64,000 nt of DNA from an uncultured Bacteroidota bacterium (GCA_937871435.1 CALMQM010000103.1:92574-156573), one strand, 5' to 3'; shown: positions 44,072 to 53,548, counted from the first letter of the stretch. Numbers and translations: made by a program. The notes: generated by a model not told the origin, from the sequence alone.

Positions 44072-44908
44072 ATGAAGAAAGCGAAAGTTTTATTTATTTC
44101 CCAAGAGATCACTCCTTTTCTGGATGTGACAGAAGTATCGAATATCGCCCGGTTTCTTCCTCAGGGCGTTCAGGAAAAAGGGAAAGAAATCAGGACTTTC
44201 ATGCCACGCTTCGGTTTGATCAATGAGCGCAGGAATCAACTGCACGAAGTGATCCGCTTATCCGGCATGAACCTGATTATAGACGATTCAGATCACCCTC
44301 TGATTATCAAAGTTGCCTCGATCCAAAGTGCGCGGATGCAGGTATACTTCATCGACAATGAAGAATATTTCCAGCGCAAGATGGTTTTTCGTGATGCAAA
44401 GAAAAAATTCTACAAAGACAATGAAGACCGCATGGTATTTTTCTGTCGCGGTGTACTTGAGACAGTCAAGAAGCTTGGCTGGGCTCCGGATGTGATTCAT
44501 TGTCATGGTTGGATGACTTCCTTGATTCCTTTCTTTGTAAAGACCGGGTATAAAGACGAACCGATGTTCAAGAACTCCCGTGTTGTTTATTCCAGCTATT
44601 TGCAGGATATGGAAGAAACTTTCAGTCCGAACTTTACAAAGAAGCTAAAGATGGATGGAGTTTCAACTGATGACATGAAGCTCTACAAAGATCCCACGAT
44701 GGCAAATATTCACATTGCAGCCATGAAGCTGAGTGATGGTGTGATCAAAGGTTGCGATACTAAGAATGCGACTGTAGAATCTTATCTTAAAAAATCCAAT
44801 AAACCGGTATTAGAATATAAACCCTTTGACGACGAAGGAGCATTTGTGAACGCCTGCTCTGATTTTTATGATGAATTGCTGGAACAGGAACCCGTTCTCC
44901 AAGACTAA
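44072..44908 (+). CDS. Degenerate glycogen-synthase-like N-domain protein (GT5 N-terminal domain only)
   Basis: 278 residues resembling only the N-terminal Rossmann half of GT5 glycogen/starch synthases (VLFISQEITPFLDV ... FMPRFGLINERR ... VDVIHCHGW-like APDVIHCHGWMTSLIP). The ADP-glucose-binding KxGG motif expected after the ExxP stretch is replaced by FLDVTEVSN, and the HNL-type block by VVYSSYLQD. The C-terminal glycosyltransferase half is absent. It is therefore probably not a polymerising enzyme. Related short proteins occur next to panC in other Bacteroidota. The next gene starts 1 base after its stop. Confidence 0.82.
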   Translation: MKKAKVLFISQEITPFLDVTEVSNIARFLPQGVQEKGKEIRTFMPRFGLINERRNQLHEVIRLSGMNLIIDDSDHPLIIKVASIQSARMQVYFIDNEEYFQRKMVFRDAKKKFYKDNEDRMVFFCRGVLETVKKLGWAPDVIHCHGWMTSLIPFFVKTGYKDEPMFKNSRVVYSSYLQDMEETFSPNFTKKLKMDGVSTDDMKLYKDPTMANIHIAAMKLSDGVIKGCDTKNATVESYLKKSNKPVLEYKPFDDEGAFVNACSDFYDELLEQEPVLQD

Positions 44909-44909
44909 T

Positions 44910-46286
44910 ATGAAGATAAATTTTGCGGCAGGCCAGGCCTTCCGAATTTTCCGAAAAACCACCAACAATCCCAAGCAAAATTTCAACACTATTTCCTCCA
45001 CACTTTCGTGGAGGAAATATTTTTTTCTGGTATCTATAATTGCCGGGATCGCTCTGGTTCCTGCATGTAAAGACCCGGAAGAAATAGGACTTGGGATAAT
45101 TCCAGGATCAGATACTCTCGGACTCTCCTTATCTGATACGAGTACTATCTATACTCGTACTGTGCTTGAAGATACATTGCGTACCGATGAATTGTCGGTT
45201 GAATTACTGGGCAGTGTATACGATCCTGTTTTTGGAAAACACCAGGCTGCCATCTATGCTCATACTGTATTAGCCGGCGTACCAAATTTCAACGGAGTCA
45301 CGCATGCCGATTCGCTTGTGCTCACACTATTTTACAGTGGTGCTTACGGAGACACATCCCTTACACAAACTGTGAATGTGTACCGCATGACGGAGGATAT
45401 GGAATTCGACAGCGTGTATTATTCGAATAAAAATTTCAGCTACGATGCGGTACCTCTTGGAACGCAAAATTTCAAAGCCTGGCCAAATCACACCGTAGTT
45501 GTTGGAGGAGATACACAGTCTGCACAGCTTCGTATACCATTGAGTCTGGCTTTAGCAGATTCAATCATGGCATTGTCGGGTGGAACAGAATTATCAACCT
45601 CAGACAATTGGAATGCATATTTTAAAGGACTATACATCAAAACTGATGAAGCCACTGTATCAGGCACAGGATGTATTGCCTATTTCAATTTTCTCACTTC
45701 TAAAATGACCTTGTATTATCACGGAACGGACACTGTGGCAAGAACCTATTCATTCACATTAGCCGGCGCACGTGTAAACTCATTTTCACACGATTACACA
45801 GGGACAGATATAGCTGCACAAATCGCGGATTCAAATGCAGTAGATTCTCTGGCATATTTACAATCGATGGCGGGTGTAAAAACTAAAATTTCATTCCCTT
45901 TTCTGAAACATTTTACTGATTCCGGCAGTATTGTAGTGAATAAAGCCGAGTTGACCATTACTGCTCAGGCAGGTACGCCATTGGATTATCCGGTACCATC
46001 CCGAATTCTGGTTGTGGCCCTTGATTCTGTCGGAGGAACATATTTTCCGATAGATTACTATGAAACCGGAGGATATTTCGGTGGAAGTATCAATGCGGAT
46101 GGAAGAACGTATACCTTTAACCTGACGCGACACATTCAGCGGATCCTGGATGGGCAGGTATCAAATGACGGACTTTATGCAGTGGTATTCGGATCAGCGG
46201 TTCAAGCCAACAGGCTGATCATGGGAAGCGGTAAAAATGCCGACTACCGGATGAAACTGAAATTATATTATACGCATCTCCCTTAA
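44910..46286 (+). CDS. DUF4270 domain lipoprotein
   Basis: 458 residues. The N-terminus is long and basic (about 34 residues) before the hydrophobic signal YFFLVSIIAGIALVPAC with lipobox Cys53, then KDPEEIGLGIIPGSDTLGL, the opening of DUF4270 proteins. The body is beta-rich with repeated DSLVLTLFYSG-type strands. Likely anchored to the outer membrane; function not known. The start is the ATG at 44910, 1 base past the previous stop; another ATG at 44868 lies inside that gene. glmS follows after 70 bases. Confidence 0.85.
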   Translation: MKINFAAGQAFRIFRKTTNNPKQNFNTISSTLSWRKYFFLVSIIAGIALVPACKDPEEIGLGIIPGSDTLGLSLSDTSTIYTRTVLEDTLRTDELSVELLGSVYDPVFGKHQAAIYAHTVLAGVPNFNGVTHADSLVLTLFYSGAYGDTSLTQTVNVYRMTEDMEFDSVYYSNKNFSYDAVPLGTQNFKAWPNHTVVVGGDTQSAQLRIPLSLALADSIMALSGGTELSTSDNWNAYFKGLYIKTDEATVSGTGCIAYFNFLTSKMTLYYHGTDTVARTYSFTLAGARVNSFSHDYTGTDIAAQIADSNAVDSLAYLQSMAGVKTKISFPFLKHFTDSGSIVVNKAELTITAQAGTPLDYPVPSRILVVALDSVGGTYFPIDYYETGGYFGGSINADGRTYTFNLTRHIQRILDGQVSNDGLYAVVFGSAVQANRLIMGSGKNADYRMKLKLYYTHLP

Positions 46287-46356
46287 TCCCTGAAAAGGAG
46301 TTTTATTCAAATCAACAACAGGGAATTTTTAGTACACAAATTCTTATTCTAAACCT

Positions 46357-48198
46357 ATGTGTGGAATTGTAGCTTATATCGGAAAAAGGGATGTATACCC
46401 AATCCTGATTAAAGGACTCCAAAGACTCGAATACCGTGGGTATGACAGTGCCGGTATTGCCATTTTGAATGGTGATTTGAAAATTTTTAAGAAAGCCGGT
46501 AAGGTGAGTGACCTTCATGCTTTCGCGAAGGATAAAGATACTTCAGGACATATCGGAATGGGACATACCCGTTGGGCAACACACGGGGAACCAAATGACA
46601 GAAACGCGCATCCGCATTATTCACAAAGTGGAGCTTTTGCAATCATTCACAATGGAATTATCGAGAATTATTCTTCGATCAAAGCTGAGTTAAGCAAGCG
46701 TGGTCATATTTTCAAAAGTGATACGGATACAGAAGTGTTGGTACACCTGATAGAAGATATTTTCGAACATGGGAATGTCACACTTGATGAAGCGGTACGA
46801 CTGGCATTGGGAGAAGTGATCGGAGCATATGCTATCGTTGTTCTCTCCAAAGATCATCCGAATGAACTGATTTGCGCGCGTAAAGGAAGTCCGATTGTAT
46901 TGGGAGTAGGAAAAGAAAAAGGCGAATTCTTTGTCGCTTCAGATGCTACGCCAATCATTGAATATACCAATAATGTAATTTACCTGAATGACGGAGAAGT
47001 AGCGTACATCAACAATGGTACGCTTACGGTAAAGACCATCGAGAATCAGGTGAAGACACCATACATCCACGAACTGGAAATGAAACTCGAACAACTTGAA
47101 AAAGGTGGTTTCGAGCATTTCATGATGAAAGAGATTTATGAACAACCACGTTCCATCTGGGACAGTATGCGAGGTCGTATTGATGCGACCAAAGGATTCC
47201 TGCGTATGGGCGGTGTGGCGGAGTATGAAAACAAATTTTCCAACGCGAAAAGAATTCTCATCATCGGCTGCGGAACTTCATGGCATGCAGGATTGGTAGC
47301 GGAATATCTTATCGAAGATCTTGCGCGCATTCCGGTGGAAGTGGAATATGCTTCGGAATTTCGGTACCGTAATCCGATTATCCACGAAACAGATATTGTA
47401 ATTCCTATTTCACAATCAGGAGAAACAGCGGATACACTTGCGGCAATTGAATTGGCAAAATCAAAAGGTGCTACAATTTTCGGAGTATGTAATGTAGTTG
47501 GCGCATCTATCCCGCGTGCAACACATGCCGGGGCCTACACTCATGCAGGACCGGAAATCGGAGTAGCTTCCACCAAAGCTTTCACGGCGCAGGTGACAGT
47601 ACTCACACTGATCGCTCTACAGATTGCTCATCACCGTGGAACAATTACAGACTCACGTTATCATCAGTTGATGAACGAACTGGAGGCAGTTCCCGCCAAA
47701 GTAGAAAGAGTGTTGAAGACCAACGATCAGATCATGAAACTTGCGGCAAAATTCAAAGACGCACGTAACTTCCTTTATCTGGGACGCGGATATGGATTTC
47801 CTGTAGCTCTGGAAGGCGCGTTGAAACTAAAAGAGATTTCCTATATCCATGCCGAAGGATATCCTGCTGCTGAAATGAAACACGGTCCGATTGCATTGAT
47901 CGATGCCGAAATGCCGGTGGTTGTGATTGCCAATAAAAACGAGACCTACGAAAAGGTTGTCAGCAATATTCAGGAAGTAAAAGCAAGAAAAGGAATCATC
48001 ATTGCCATTGTTACCGAAGGAGACACTGTCGTGAAAGGTCTGGCCGATCACGTCATCGAAATCCCGGAGACTGACGATGTCCTGATGCCTCTTGTTTCAG
48101 TTGTTCCTTTGCAGCTTCTGTCTTATCACATCGCGGTGCTTCGTGGCTGCAATGTGGATCAGCCGCGTAATCTCGCGAAATCCGTGACGGTGGAATAA
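46357..48198 (+). CDS. glmS: Glutamine--fructose-6-phosphate aminotransferase (isomerizing)
   Basis: Makes glucosamine-6-phosphate, the entry to peptidoglycan and LPS amino sugars. 613 residues. The N-terminal Ntn glutaminase domain starts MCGIVAYIGKRD with the nucleophile Cys2 (Cys1 after Met removal), then YRGYDSAG and GHTRWATHGEP. Two SIS domains follow (GCGTSWHAGLVAEY; PISQSGETADTLAA; EGALKLKEISYIHAEGYPAAEMKHGP). The C-terminal DQPRNLAKSVTVE is the standard ending. No glmS ribozyme-like leader was noticed in the 70 bases upstream. Two terminators follow. Confidence 0.98.
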   Translation: MCGIVAYIGKRDVYPILIKGLQRLEYRGYDSAGIAILNGDLKIFKKAGKVSDLHAFAKDKDTSGHIGMGHTRWATHGEPNDRNAHPHYSQSGAFAIIHNGIIENYSSIKAELSKRGHIFKSDTDTEVLVHLIEDIFEHGNVTLDEAVRLALGEVIGAYAIVVLSKDHPNELICARKGSPIVLGVGKEKGEFFVASDATPIIEYTNNVIYLNDGEVAYINNGTLTVKTIENQVKTPYIHELEMKLEQLEKGGFEHFMMKEIYEQPRSIWDSMRGRIDATKGFLRMGGVAEYENKFSNAKRILIIGCGTSWHAGLVAEYLIEDLARIPVEVEYASEFRYRNPIIHETDIVIPISQSGETADTLAAIELAKSKGATIFGVCNVVGASIPRATHAGAYTHAGPEIGVASTKAFTAQVTVLTLIALQIAHHRGTITDSRYHQLMNELEAVPAKVERVLKTNDQIMKLAAKFKDARNFLYLGRGYGFPVALEGALKLKEISYIHAEGYPAAEMKHGPIALIDAEMPVVVIANKNETYEKVVSNIQEVKARKGIIIAIVTEGDTVVKGLADHVIEIPETDDVLMPLVSVVPLQLLSYHIAVLRGCNVDQPRNLAKSVTVE

Positions 48199-48232
48199 AT
48201 ATCTTAACCAACTTGCTTTCAAAGCAGGTTTG

Positions 48233-48260
48233 AATGGAATTTTATTTGATTCCATTTTTT
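48233..48260 (+). terminator. First terminator after glmS
   Basis: AATGGAAT / ATTCCATT stem, eight-base loop, then TTTTTT, about 35 bases past the stop. Confidence 0.7.
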
Positions 48261-48287
48261 CCACTTAAGTGAACGCTTTAAATCATC

Positions 48288-48320
48288 AAAGCCTGAACGT
48301 AAACCGTTCAGGCTTTTTTT
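48288..48320 (+). terminator. Second terminator after glmS
   Basis: AAAGCCTGAACG / CGTTCAGGCTTT perfect 12-base stem, five-base loop, then a run of T's. Confidence 0.9.
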
Positions 48321-48373
48321 GTAGGCATCAAATATTTTTTCAATTTCTAAACATAGCTTACAAGGAAATCGTA

Positions 48374-48381
48374 TACCTTTA
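48374..48381 (+). promoter_or_regulatory. Possible -7 box TACCTTTA
   Basis: One mismatch to TAnnTTTG, 25 bases before the ATG at 48406. No -33 TTG. Confidence 0.3.
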
Positions 48382-48405
48382 ATAGACTATTGCATATTCT
48401 CTACC

Positions 48406-50865
48406 ATGAAAAAAACACTTTTTAGTCTTCTTGTTTTTTTGAGTTTGTACAAGATCAATTTCGCGCAGACACATTGGGAAAAAATTTATCCGGGTTTACC
48501 GATTAGAAATCCCGGCAATCTTGATATTACACAAATTGATGGAGGCTTTGTTTTTTGTGCAACATCCAATCAAAACCACTTCCTTCTAAAAGGTGATTCT
48601 CTTGGAAATACAGTCTGGTCGAGGAGTTTTGATCACACCGGAACAAATGAATTTACGGCAGCTGTTGCGCATGAAGGCGATTCAGTGATTGCATTTATCG
48701 GTTCGGAATACAATGCATACGAGTGGCAAGCAGTGATCGGCAGATGTGATTTGAATGGCAATATCATTAACTATTTGCCATATCCTGTGTTTGACGGATG
48801 GGGAACTACTGGTATGAATATCCAACCGAATGGATTGGGAGGGTACAATTTTCTTATTTATGAAGACGGATACACGTCAGACAACCATGTTTATCTGAAC
48901 TATTCTCAAATCGTGGGATATGATGGAGAAGATATCGGATTGAACGGGATGTCATCCAATCGTTTTGGCGAAACTTTTATGGCAGTCAACAGTTATTTTC
49001 TAACAACCGAATATCACATCAGGAGCAATACAGGACTCGATTTCCTGTTTCAGAATCAGACTTTACCGGATGCAATCGTAGCGACGAACGATAGTGCATG
49101 CATGTTGATTGCTTCAAACGGAACATTTGAATTAAGAAAAATCAATACAACTGGTGTCATAGACTGGAGCAGAACATACGCGGACAGTTCATTTCTTTTA
49201 TCCGCAAAAGATATCAAACAACGTCCGGACGGTAACTATTATATGCTTTGCACAGAAGGAAATGTCGCAGGACAAACTTGCATTTTCCTGATGGAAACAA
49301 CCGAAAACGGAGACAGTTTGTGGAGCAGGAAATTTTATGGATATGGAAGAGCATCCGCAATTAATTTGCGATTGTATGATGATGGCGACCTGATAATTTT
49401 TGGTGAATCTGACGGAGACCCCTATGTAATCCGAACTGATTCTGCCGGACAAATCAATCCGGTTTATTCAATTAATGGTCCGGGTCATGAATACTGCGCA
49501 GGAGATACCATCACACTTAATATAACACCGGCAGCTTCCTCCTACCATTGGTCAAGCGGAGAAACAACACAAAGTATTCAAGTGACGCAGTCAGGAGGAT
49601 ATACAGCACAGGTTACAGACGGAACAGGTCAGCTTTCAAATACAGGTATGTATGGAGTAGACATGGATCCTATTCCGGTAGCTGATATTGCATCCAGTTC
49701 CAGCATTTCTGTTTGTTCGAATGACACGCTACGGAACAATTCCCTGCAACACCATTCATTGACGAATTTATGGTATAAAGATGGAGTGTTCATTTCAGGT
49801 GATTACTACGTAATTGTTACTCAATCCGGAATGTACAAACTGATTCAAAGTAATAATTGCGGATCGGATACTGACTCGGTGTATGTCAATGTGAATTCAC
49901 TTCCCGCACAACCTTTCATAACGGCTTTACCGGATGAGTATTTTTGTTCCGGTGAAACTGTTACGCTTGTTGCACATGGTGCTGATACAACTTTTCAGTG
50001 GAACTATTCTCTTGATTTAGCTTCACCTGTGGTTCTGTTAAATTCAAGCAATGATTCAATTGATGTAAATCAGGGAGGTATATATTACTCCCGTGATATA
50101 AATTCAAACGGTTGTGTTTCCGTGGCCAATTACATTAATGTTTATGATGTGACAGCATCACCTCAGGTATACACTGTTGGAGATCTTAGTTTCTGTACCG
50201 GTGACTCTGCGGAATTGTTTGGAGGTCTGATGGGCGCAGATGCTCATTATCTCTGGTCAAATGGAGACACTACGTATAATACCATGATTAAACAAACCGG
50301 TTGTTATCATTTTTATGGCATCAACAGATGGGGCTGCTCCGTTAATAGTGATACGGTATGTGTAACAGCCTTTCCACTCCCGGACATCAATCTGGGCAAT
50401 GATACTTTGTTGTGTGTAGGCAATACTATTCAATTTGATGCCGGTCAGGGCTACTCCTATTACATCTGGCAGGATGGAAGTAACGGAGAGTTTTTCACGT
50501 ATACACCGGTGCCGGATGATACTGCAGATTTTTGGGTGTATGTGGTTGATACCAACAATTGTTCATCTTCAGATTCAGTAAGGGTAATTTCTGATTTCTG
50601 TTCCGGTGTAAGTTCTGTCATTCAATCATCTTATGTGTATTTGTATCCTAATCCGAATACCGGTCTGTTGCATTTTTTGAGTAACAACAATGATGAATTT
50701 GAAATGCTATTGTATGATTTCACCGGCAAAGTCATTCTTAAAAAGAAAATTCAGCATTTCAGTCAATGCTTAGACCTGAGTACATTGAATTCAGGAGTGT
50801 ACACGTATCAAATCCGGAAATACGATGGAAGTATTCAAAAAGGTAAGATCACTTTGACGAAATAA
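48406..50865 (+). CDS. T9SS cargo with Ig-like/PKD-type repeats
   Basis: 819-residue secreted protein. Signal peptide about 1-20 (ending INFAQ). Residues about 21-360 look like a beta-propeller-type module with repeats such as LKGDSLGNTVWSRSFDHTG and LFLMETTENGDSLWSRKFYG (delta-60-type repeat pattern). Then come several Ig-like repeats beginning with a cysteine motif (YCAGDTITLNI; FCSGETVTLVAHG; FCTGDSAELFGG; LLCVGNTIQFDAG). A T9SS type A sorting domain ends it (VYLYPNPNTGLLHF ... LNSGVYTYQIRK). No enzyme motif is visible. Confidence 0.85.
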   Translation: MKKTLFSLLVFLSLYKINFAQTHWEKIYPGLPIRNPGNLDITQIDGGFVFCATSNQNHFLLKGDSLGNTVWSRSFDHTGTNEFTAAVAHEGDSVIAFIGSEYNAYEWQAVIGRCDLNGNIINYLPYPVFDGWGTTGMNIQPNGLGGYNFLIYEDGYTSDNHVYLNYSQIVGYDGEDIGLNGMSSNRFGETFMAVNSYFLTTEYHIRSNTGLDFLFQNQTLPDAIVATNDSACMLIASNGTFELRKINTTGVIDWSRTYADSSFLLSAKDIKQRPDGNYYMLCTEGNVAGQTCIFLMETTENGDSLWSRKFYGYGRASAINLRLYDDGDLIIFGESDGDPYVIRTDSAGQINPVYSINGPGHEYCAGDTITLNITPAASSYHWSSGETTQSIQVTQSGGYTAQVTDGTGQLSNTGMYGVDMDPIPVADIASSSSISVCSNDTLRNNSLQHHSLTNLWYKDGVFISGDYYVIVTQSGMYKLIQSNNCGSDTDSVYVNVNSLPAQPFITALPDEYFCSGETVTLVAHGADTTFQWNYSLDLASPVVLLNSSNDSIDVNQGGIYYSRDINSNGCVSVANYINVYDVTASPQVYTVGDLSFCTGDSAELFGGLMGADAHYLWSNGDTTYNTMIKQTGCYHFYGINRWGCSVNSDTVCVTAFPLPDINLGNDTLLCVGNTIQFDAGQGYSYYIWQDGSNGEFFTYTPVPDDTADFWVYVVDTNNCSSSDSVRVISDFCSGVSSVIQSSYVYLYPNPNTGLLHFLSNNNDEFEMLLYDFTGKVILKKKIQHFSQCLDLSTLNSGVYTYQIRKYDGSIQKGKITLTK

Positions 50866-50883
50866 TCTCTTGAGAAGCAAATA

Positions 50884-50918
50884 AAAAAACCGGGACGAAA
50901 ATATGTTCCGGTTTTTTT
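50884..50918 (+). terminator. Intrinsic terminator after the T9SS cargo gene
   Basis: AAAACCGGGA with TTCCGGTTTT (G-T pairing at the loop end), A-rich upstream arm and T-run downstream; active in principle on both strands. Confidence 0.85.
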
Positions 50919-51150
50919 ATTGCATAGAAACTTATGAAGTTTATATAAAGATCATTCTTTGACAAAATCGCCTGAAAATCCATTTTCAAGTCTTGCAAGC
51001 GACAAGCATAGAAAATATAAAATTGTTTGGATTCTAAAGGATTCTGAAGCAAATATGAGAATGTGGAATCTTGTTAAAATCTTCTGCATTTCAGGGGAAT
51101 TATTTTTCATTGATTTCGTTACATTCGTCAACTTCATATTCTCTAAACAA

Positions 51151-51966
51151 ATGAAACTATTGAAACACTATCTCCTGCTGGCAACAGCCCTGATTACAGG
51201 TGTAAGCAGTTACGCCCTCAATCCTTCCAAGGAATACAAGACCAAACCGGAAAAGTATGGAATGACATACAAAGAAGAAAAGGTAGCCACCAAGGATGGG
51301 GCGACATTAAATGCCTGGTTTTTTGATTCTCCGAAAAAGACATCCAACTGGATGGTCATTAGTGGAAGTGGAGACGGAAATATGGCAGACAACATTGAAA
51401 TTGCCGGACAGTTTCTTTCCGCCGGATGGAATGTTGCTTTGTATGATTACCGCGGTTATGGTTCAAGCAGTGAGTTTGCGATTGATGCGGATACTTACAT
51501 CTATCCACAGTTTTTGAATGATTTGAATGCTATGCTGGATTATCTCAGAAAGTCAAGAGCCATCATGAAATTTGATTTGTACGGTCAGAATATCGGTGCT
51601 GGTATTTCTCTTGGTGTTGGCGCAAACCGTCCGGAAACCAGAAAAATTATTGCTGATGGTCCATGGACAGGACTTGAAATCATGAAGAAAAAATTCAAAG
51701 AGAAAAAATCAAAGGATCTGATTATTCCATTTGGTTTTGACAAGAATTATGAACCGATGTATGCTTGCGACCGCACACGCACGAGTTTAAAAGGTGTGAT
51801 GCTCATCGTTTCTCCTCAGGATGAAATGTTGAATCCGAACGATATGAAGTTACTCAAATGTGTGTCTCAGACCTATGTGGTGAACGCCAGTCCATCGAAT
51901 GCTGAAAATTTCAACACAGACAAGAACGCGTATTTTGAAAGAGTGAATAAATTCCTGAATCAATAA
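51151..51966 (+). CDS. Secreted alpha/beta-hydrolase-fold protein lacking the catalytic serine
   Basis: 271 residues from the ATG at 51151, with a signal peptide about 1-22 (ending SSYA). The fold is clear: WMVISGSGDGNM (oxyanion-side loop), ALYDYRGYGSS and YGQNIGAGISLGVGANRP. The nucleophile elbow reads GQNIG, with Asn147 where the family has Ser. An acid residue is present (Asp224, SPQDEM), but no histidine appears in the position usually near the C-terminus. It is therefore probably not an active serine hydrolase, and may bind a ligand or use other chemistry. An earlier in-frame ATG (50959) would add 64 residues ahead of the signal peptide and is rejected. Confidence 0.8.
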   Translation: MKLLKHYLLLATALITGVSSYALNPSKEYKTKPEKYGMTYKEEKVATKDGATLNAWFFDSPKKTSNWMVISGSGDGNMADNIEIAGQFLSAGWNVALYDYRGYGSSSEFAIDADTYIYPQFLNDLNAMLDYLRKSRAIMKFDLYGQNIGAGISLGVGANRPETRKIIADGPWTGLEIMKKKFKEKKSKDLIIPFGFDKNYEPMYACDRTRTSLKGVMLIVSPQDEMLNPNDMKLLKCVSQTYVVNASPSNAENFNTDKNAYFERVNKFLNQ

Positions 51967-52053
51967 TCCGGATATTCAATTTGAGATAAACTTTCAAAAT
52001 CAACTAAGAAAATTTTCTGCCGGATAGAATTCCTGATCAAAATTTTCCACAAT

Positions 52054-52090
52054 AAAAAAAGGTTTGCAGAAATATCTGCAAACCTTTTTT
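52054..52090. terminator. Bidirectional terminator
   Basis: AAAAAAGGTTTGCAGA with TCTGCAAACCTTTTTT is a 16-base perfect stem around a four-base loop, placed between converging genes. It has a T-run on both strands. Confidence 0.92.
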
Positions 52091-52105
52091 TATGGAAATT
52101 TTTAT

Positions 52106-52366
52106 TTATGCCATTGACTCTTCGTCCTCCCGTATTGCTCTCACCTCGCGTATTTCAGGTACACTTCTTAAGATTGCCTGTTCAATTCCGGCTTTGAGTG
52201 TCATTGCACTCATACTGCAAGAACTGCATGCACCGTGAAAACGCAATCGGACAACCATATCGTCGGTGATATCAACAAGAGACACGTTGCCATTATCAGC
52301 TTCGAGATAAGGGCGAAGTTGGTTCAAAGCTGATTCAACGCGGGAAAGAAGAGATTGATCTTGCAT
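52106..52366 (-). CDS. NifU C-terminal domain (Nfu-type) iron-sulfur protein
   Basis: 86 residues, one Nfu domain: LNQLRPYLEADNGNVSLVDI and the cluster-binding HGACSSCSMSAMTLKAGIE with its CxxC motif. It carries or delivers [4Fe-4S] clusters. The start is MQDQSLL at 52366; a GTG at 52390 adds eight residues and is less likely. It lies 60 bases downstream of the mrp/apbC gene, the usual pairing of a P-loop scaffold with an Nfu carrier. Confidence 0.92.
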   Translation of the reverse strand: MQDQSLLSRVESALNQLRPYLEADNGNVSLVDITDDMVVRLRFHGACSSCSMSAMTLKAGIEQAILRSVPEIREVRAIREDEESMA

Positions 52367-52426
52367 TTTATAATGATTGAATAAATTCACTCCAGTGAAC
52401 AGTAATTTTGATTTTCACAATGATGA

Positions 52427-53530
52427 TCAATAAGCGGTAGCGGAAACTCTTTGGGTAGGAGCTTTTTCAGCATTCCGGATTGCAACCTGTCGCACGATAT
52501 TATCCACAACTTCATCGAAAGCACCGGACACAGGTGAATGGTCATCAAGGGCAATCGGAATACCTGTATCTCCGCCTTCGCGAACACTTTGTACAAGAGG
52601 AATTTCACCCAGGAATGGCACGGACAATTGAGCAGCCATATTTTTCGCGCCTTCTTTGCCAAAGATGTAGTATTTATTTTGGGGAAGTTCTGCCGGGGTG
52701 AAGTAAGACATATTTTCAATCAAGCCGAGAACAGGAACATTGATCTGTGGCATCTGAAACATACTGATTCCTTTGCGTGCATCTGCAAGTGCCACATGTT
52801 GCGGGGTGCTTACAATGACAGCTCCGGTAAGTGGTACTGCAGAAACGAGAGTGAGATGAATATCACCTGTTCCGGGAGGCAAATCAATGAGCATATAATC
52901 CAATGCTCCCCATTCAGCATCACTGACCAATTGATTCAGTGCTTTGGAAGCCATAGGGCCGCGCCAGGGAATGGCCTGATTCGGATCGACAAGCATCCCA
53001 ATTGATAAAACTTTTACTCCGTATTTTTCCAATGGAACCATGTAGGTCTTTCCGTCCTTTTCATTCACAAATAATTTTTCGTGTTCAAGTCCGAACATAA
53101 TATGTTGCGAAGGACCGTAAATGTCGGCATCGATCAATCCTACGCGTGCTCCTTTCCTGGCCAGTGCCACTGCCAGGTTTGCGGCAACTGTTGATTTACC
53201 AACTCCACCTTTACCTGAAGCTACAGCGATAATGTTCTGAACATCCGGAAGGACAGGCTGATTTGATCCGCGCATGCTGGACGTTCTGGAAGTCATATTC
53301 ACAGTTACATTTGCTTTCTCGTCGACAAAATGAACAATTGCGTTGACGCAAGCATTCCGGATCAGATCTTTTAAAGGGCAGGCAGGAGTGGTGAGTACAA
53401 CTGTAAAGCTCACGTTCAAACCATCAATGGCAATATCTTCCACCATCTTCAATGTGATGAGATCTTTTTTTAGATCCGGTTCAATCACATTACGCAATGC
53501 ATCGGTAACTTGGTCTATTGTAATAGGCAT
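52427..53530 (-). CDS. apbC: Iron-sulfur cluster carrier ATPase, Mrp/ApbC/NBP35 family
   Basis: 367 residues. The N-terminal DUF59/MIP18 domain (about 1-80; VTDALRNVIEPDLKKDLI, TTPACPLKDLIRNAC) precedes the P-loop ATPase domain with the deviant Walker A AVASGKGGVGKSTVAANLA (about 105-123), LIDADIYGPSQHIMFG and MLIDLPPGTGDIHLT. The CxxC usual near the C-terminus of many family members was not found. The start is the ATG at 53530 (MPITIDQV), 14 bases past a predicted transcription start. Upstream of the Nfu gene. Confidence 0.94.
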   Translation of the reverse strand: MPITIDQVTDALRNVIEPDLKKDLITLKMVEDIAIDGLNVSFTVVLTTPACPLKDLIRNACVNAIVHFVDEKANVTVNMTSRTSSMRGSNQPVLPDVQNIIAVASGKGGVGKSTVAANLAVALARKGARVGLIDADIYGPSQHIMFGLEHEKLFVNEKDGKTYMVPLEKYGVKVLSIGMLVDPNQAIPWRGPMASKALNQLVSDAEWGALDYMLIDLPPGTGDIHLTLVSAVPLTGAVIVSTPQHVALADARKGISMFQMPQINVPVLGLIENMSYFTPAELPQNKYYIFGKEGAKNMAAQLSVPFLGEIPLVQSVREGGDTGIPIALDDHSPVSGAFDEVVDNIVRQVAIRNAEKAPTQRVSATAY

Positions 53531-53548
53531 AGGGTAAATTCTTACCTG

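Noticed and set aside
46287-46356. glmS ribozyme upstream of glmS
   Set aside because: The 70-base gap is too short and no ribozyme core was recognised; such ribozymes are mostly found in Firmicutes.
52387-52719. 110-residue minus-strand frame
   Set aside because: It lies in another frame over apbC, with no independent support.
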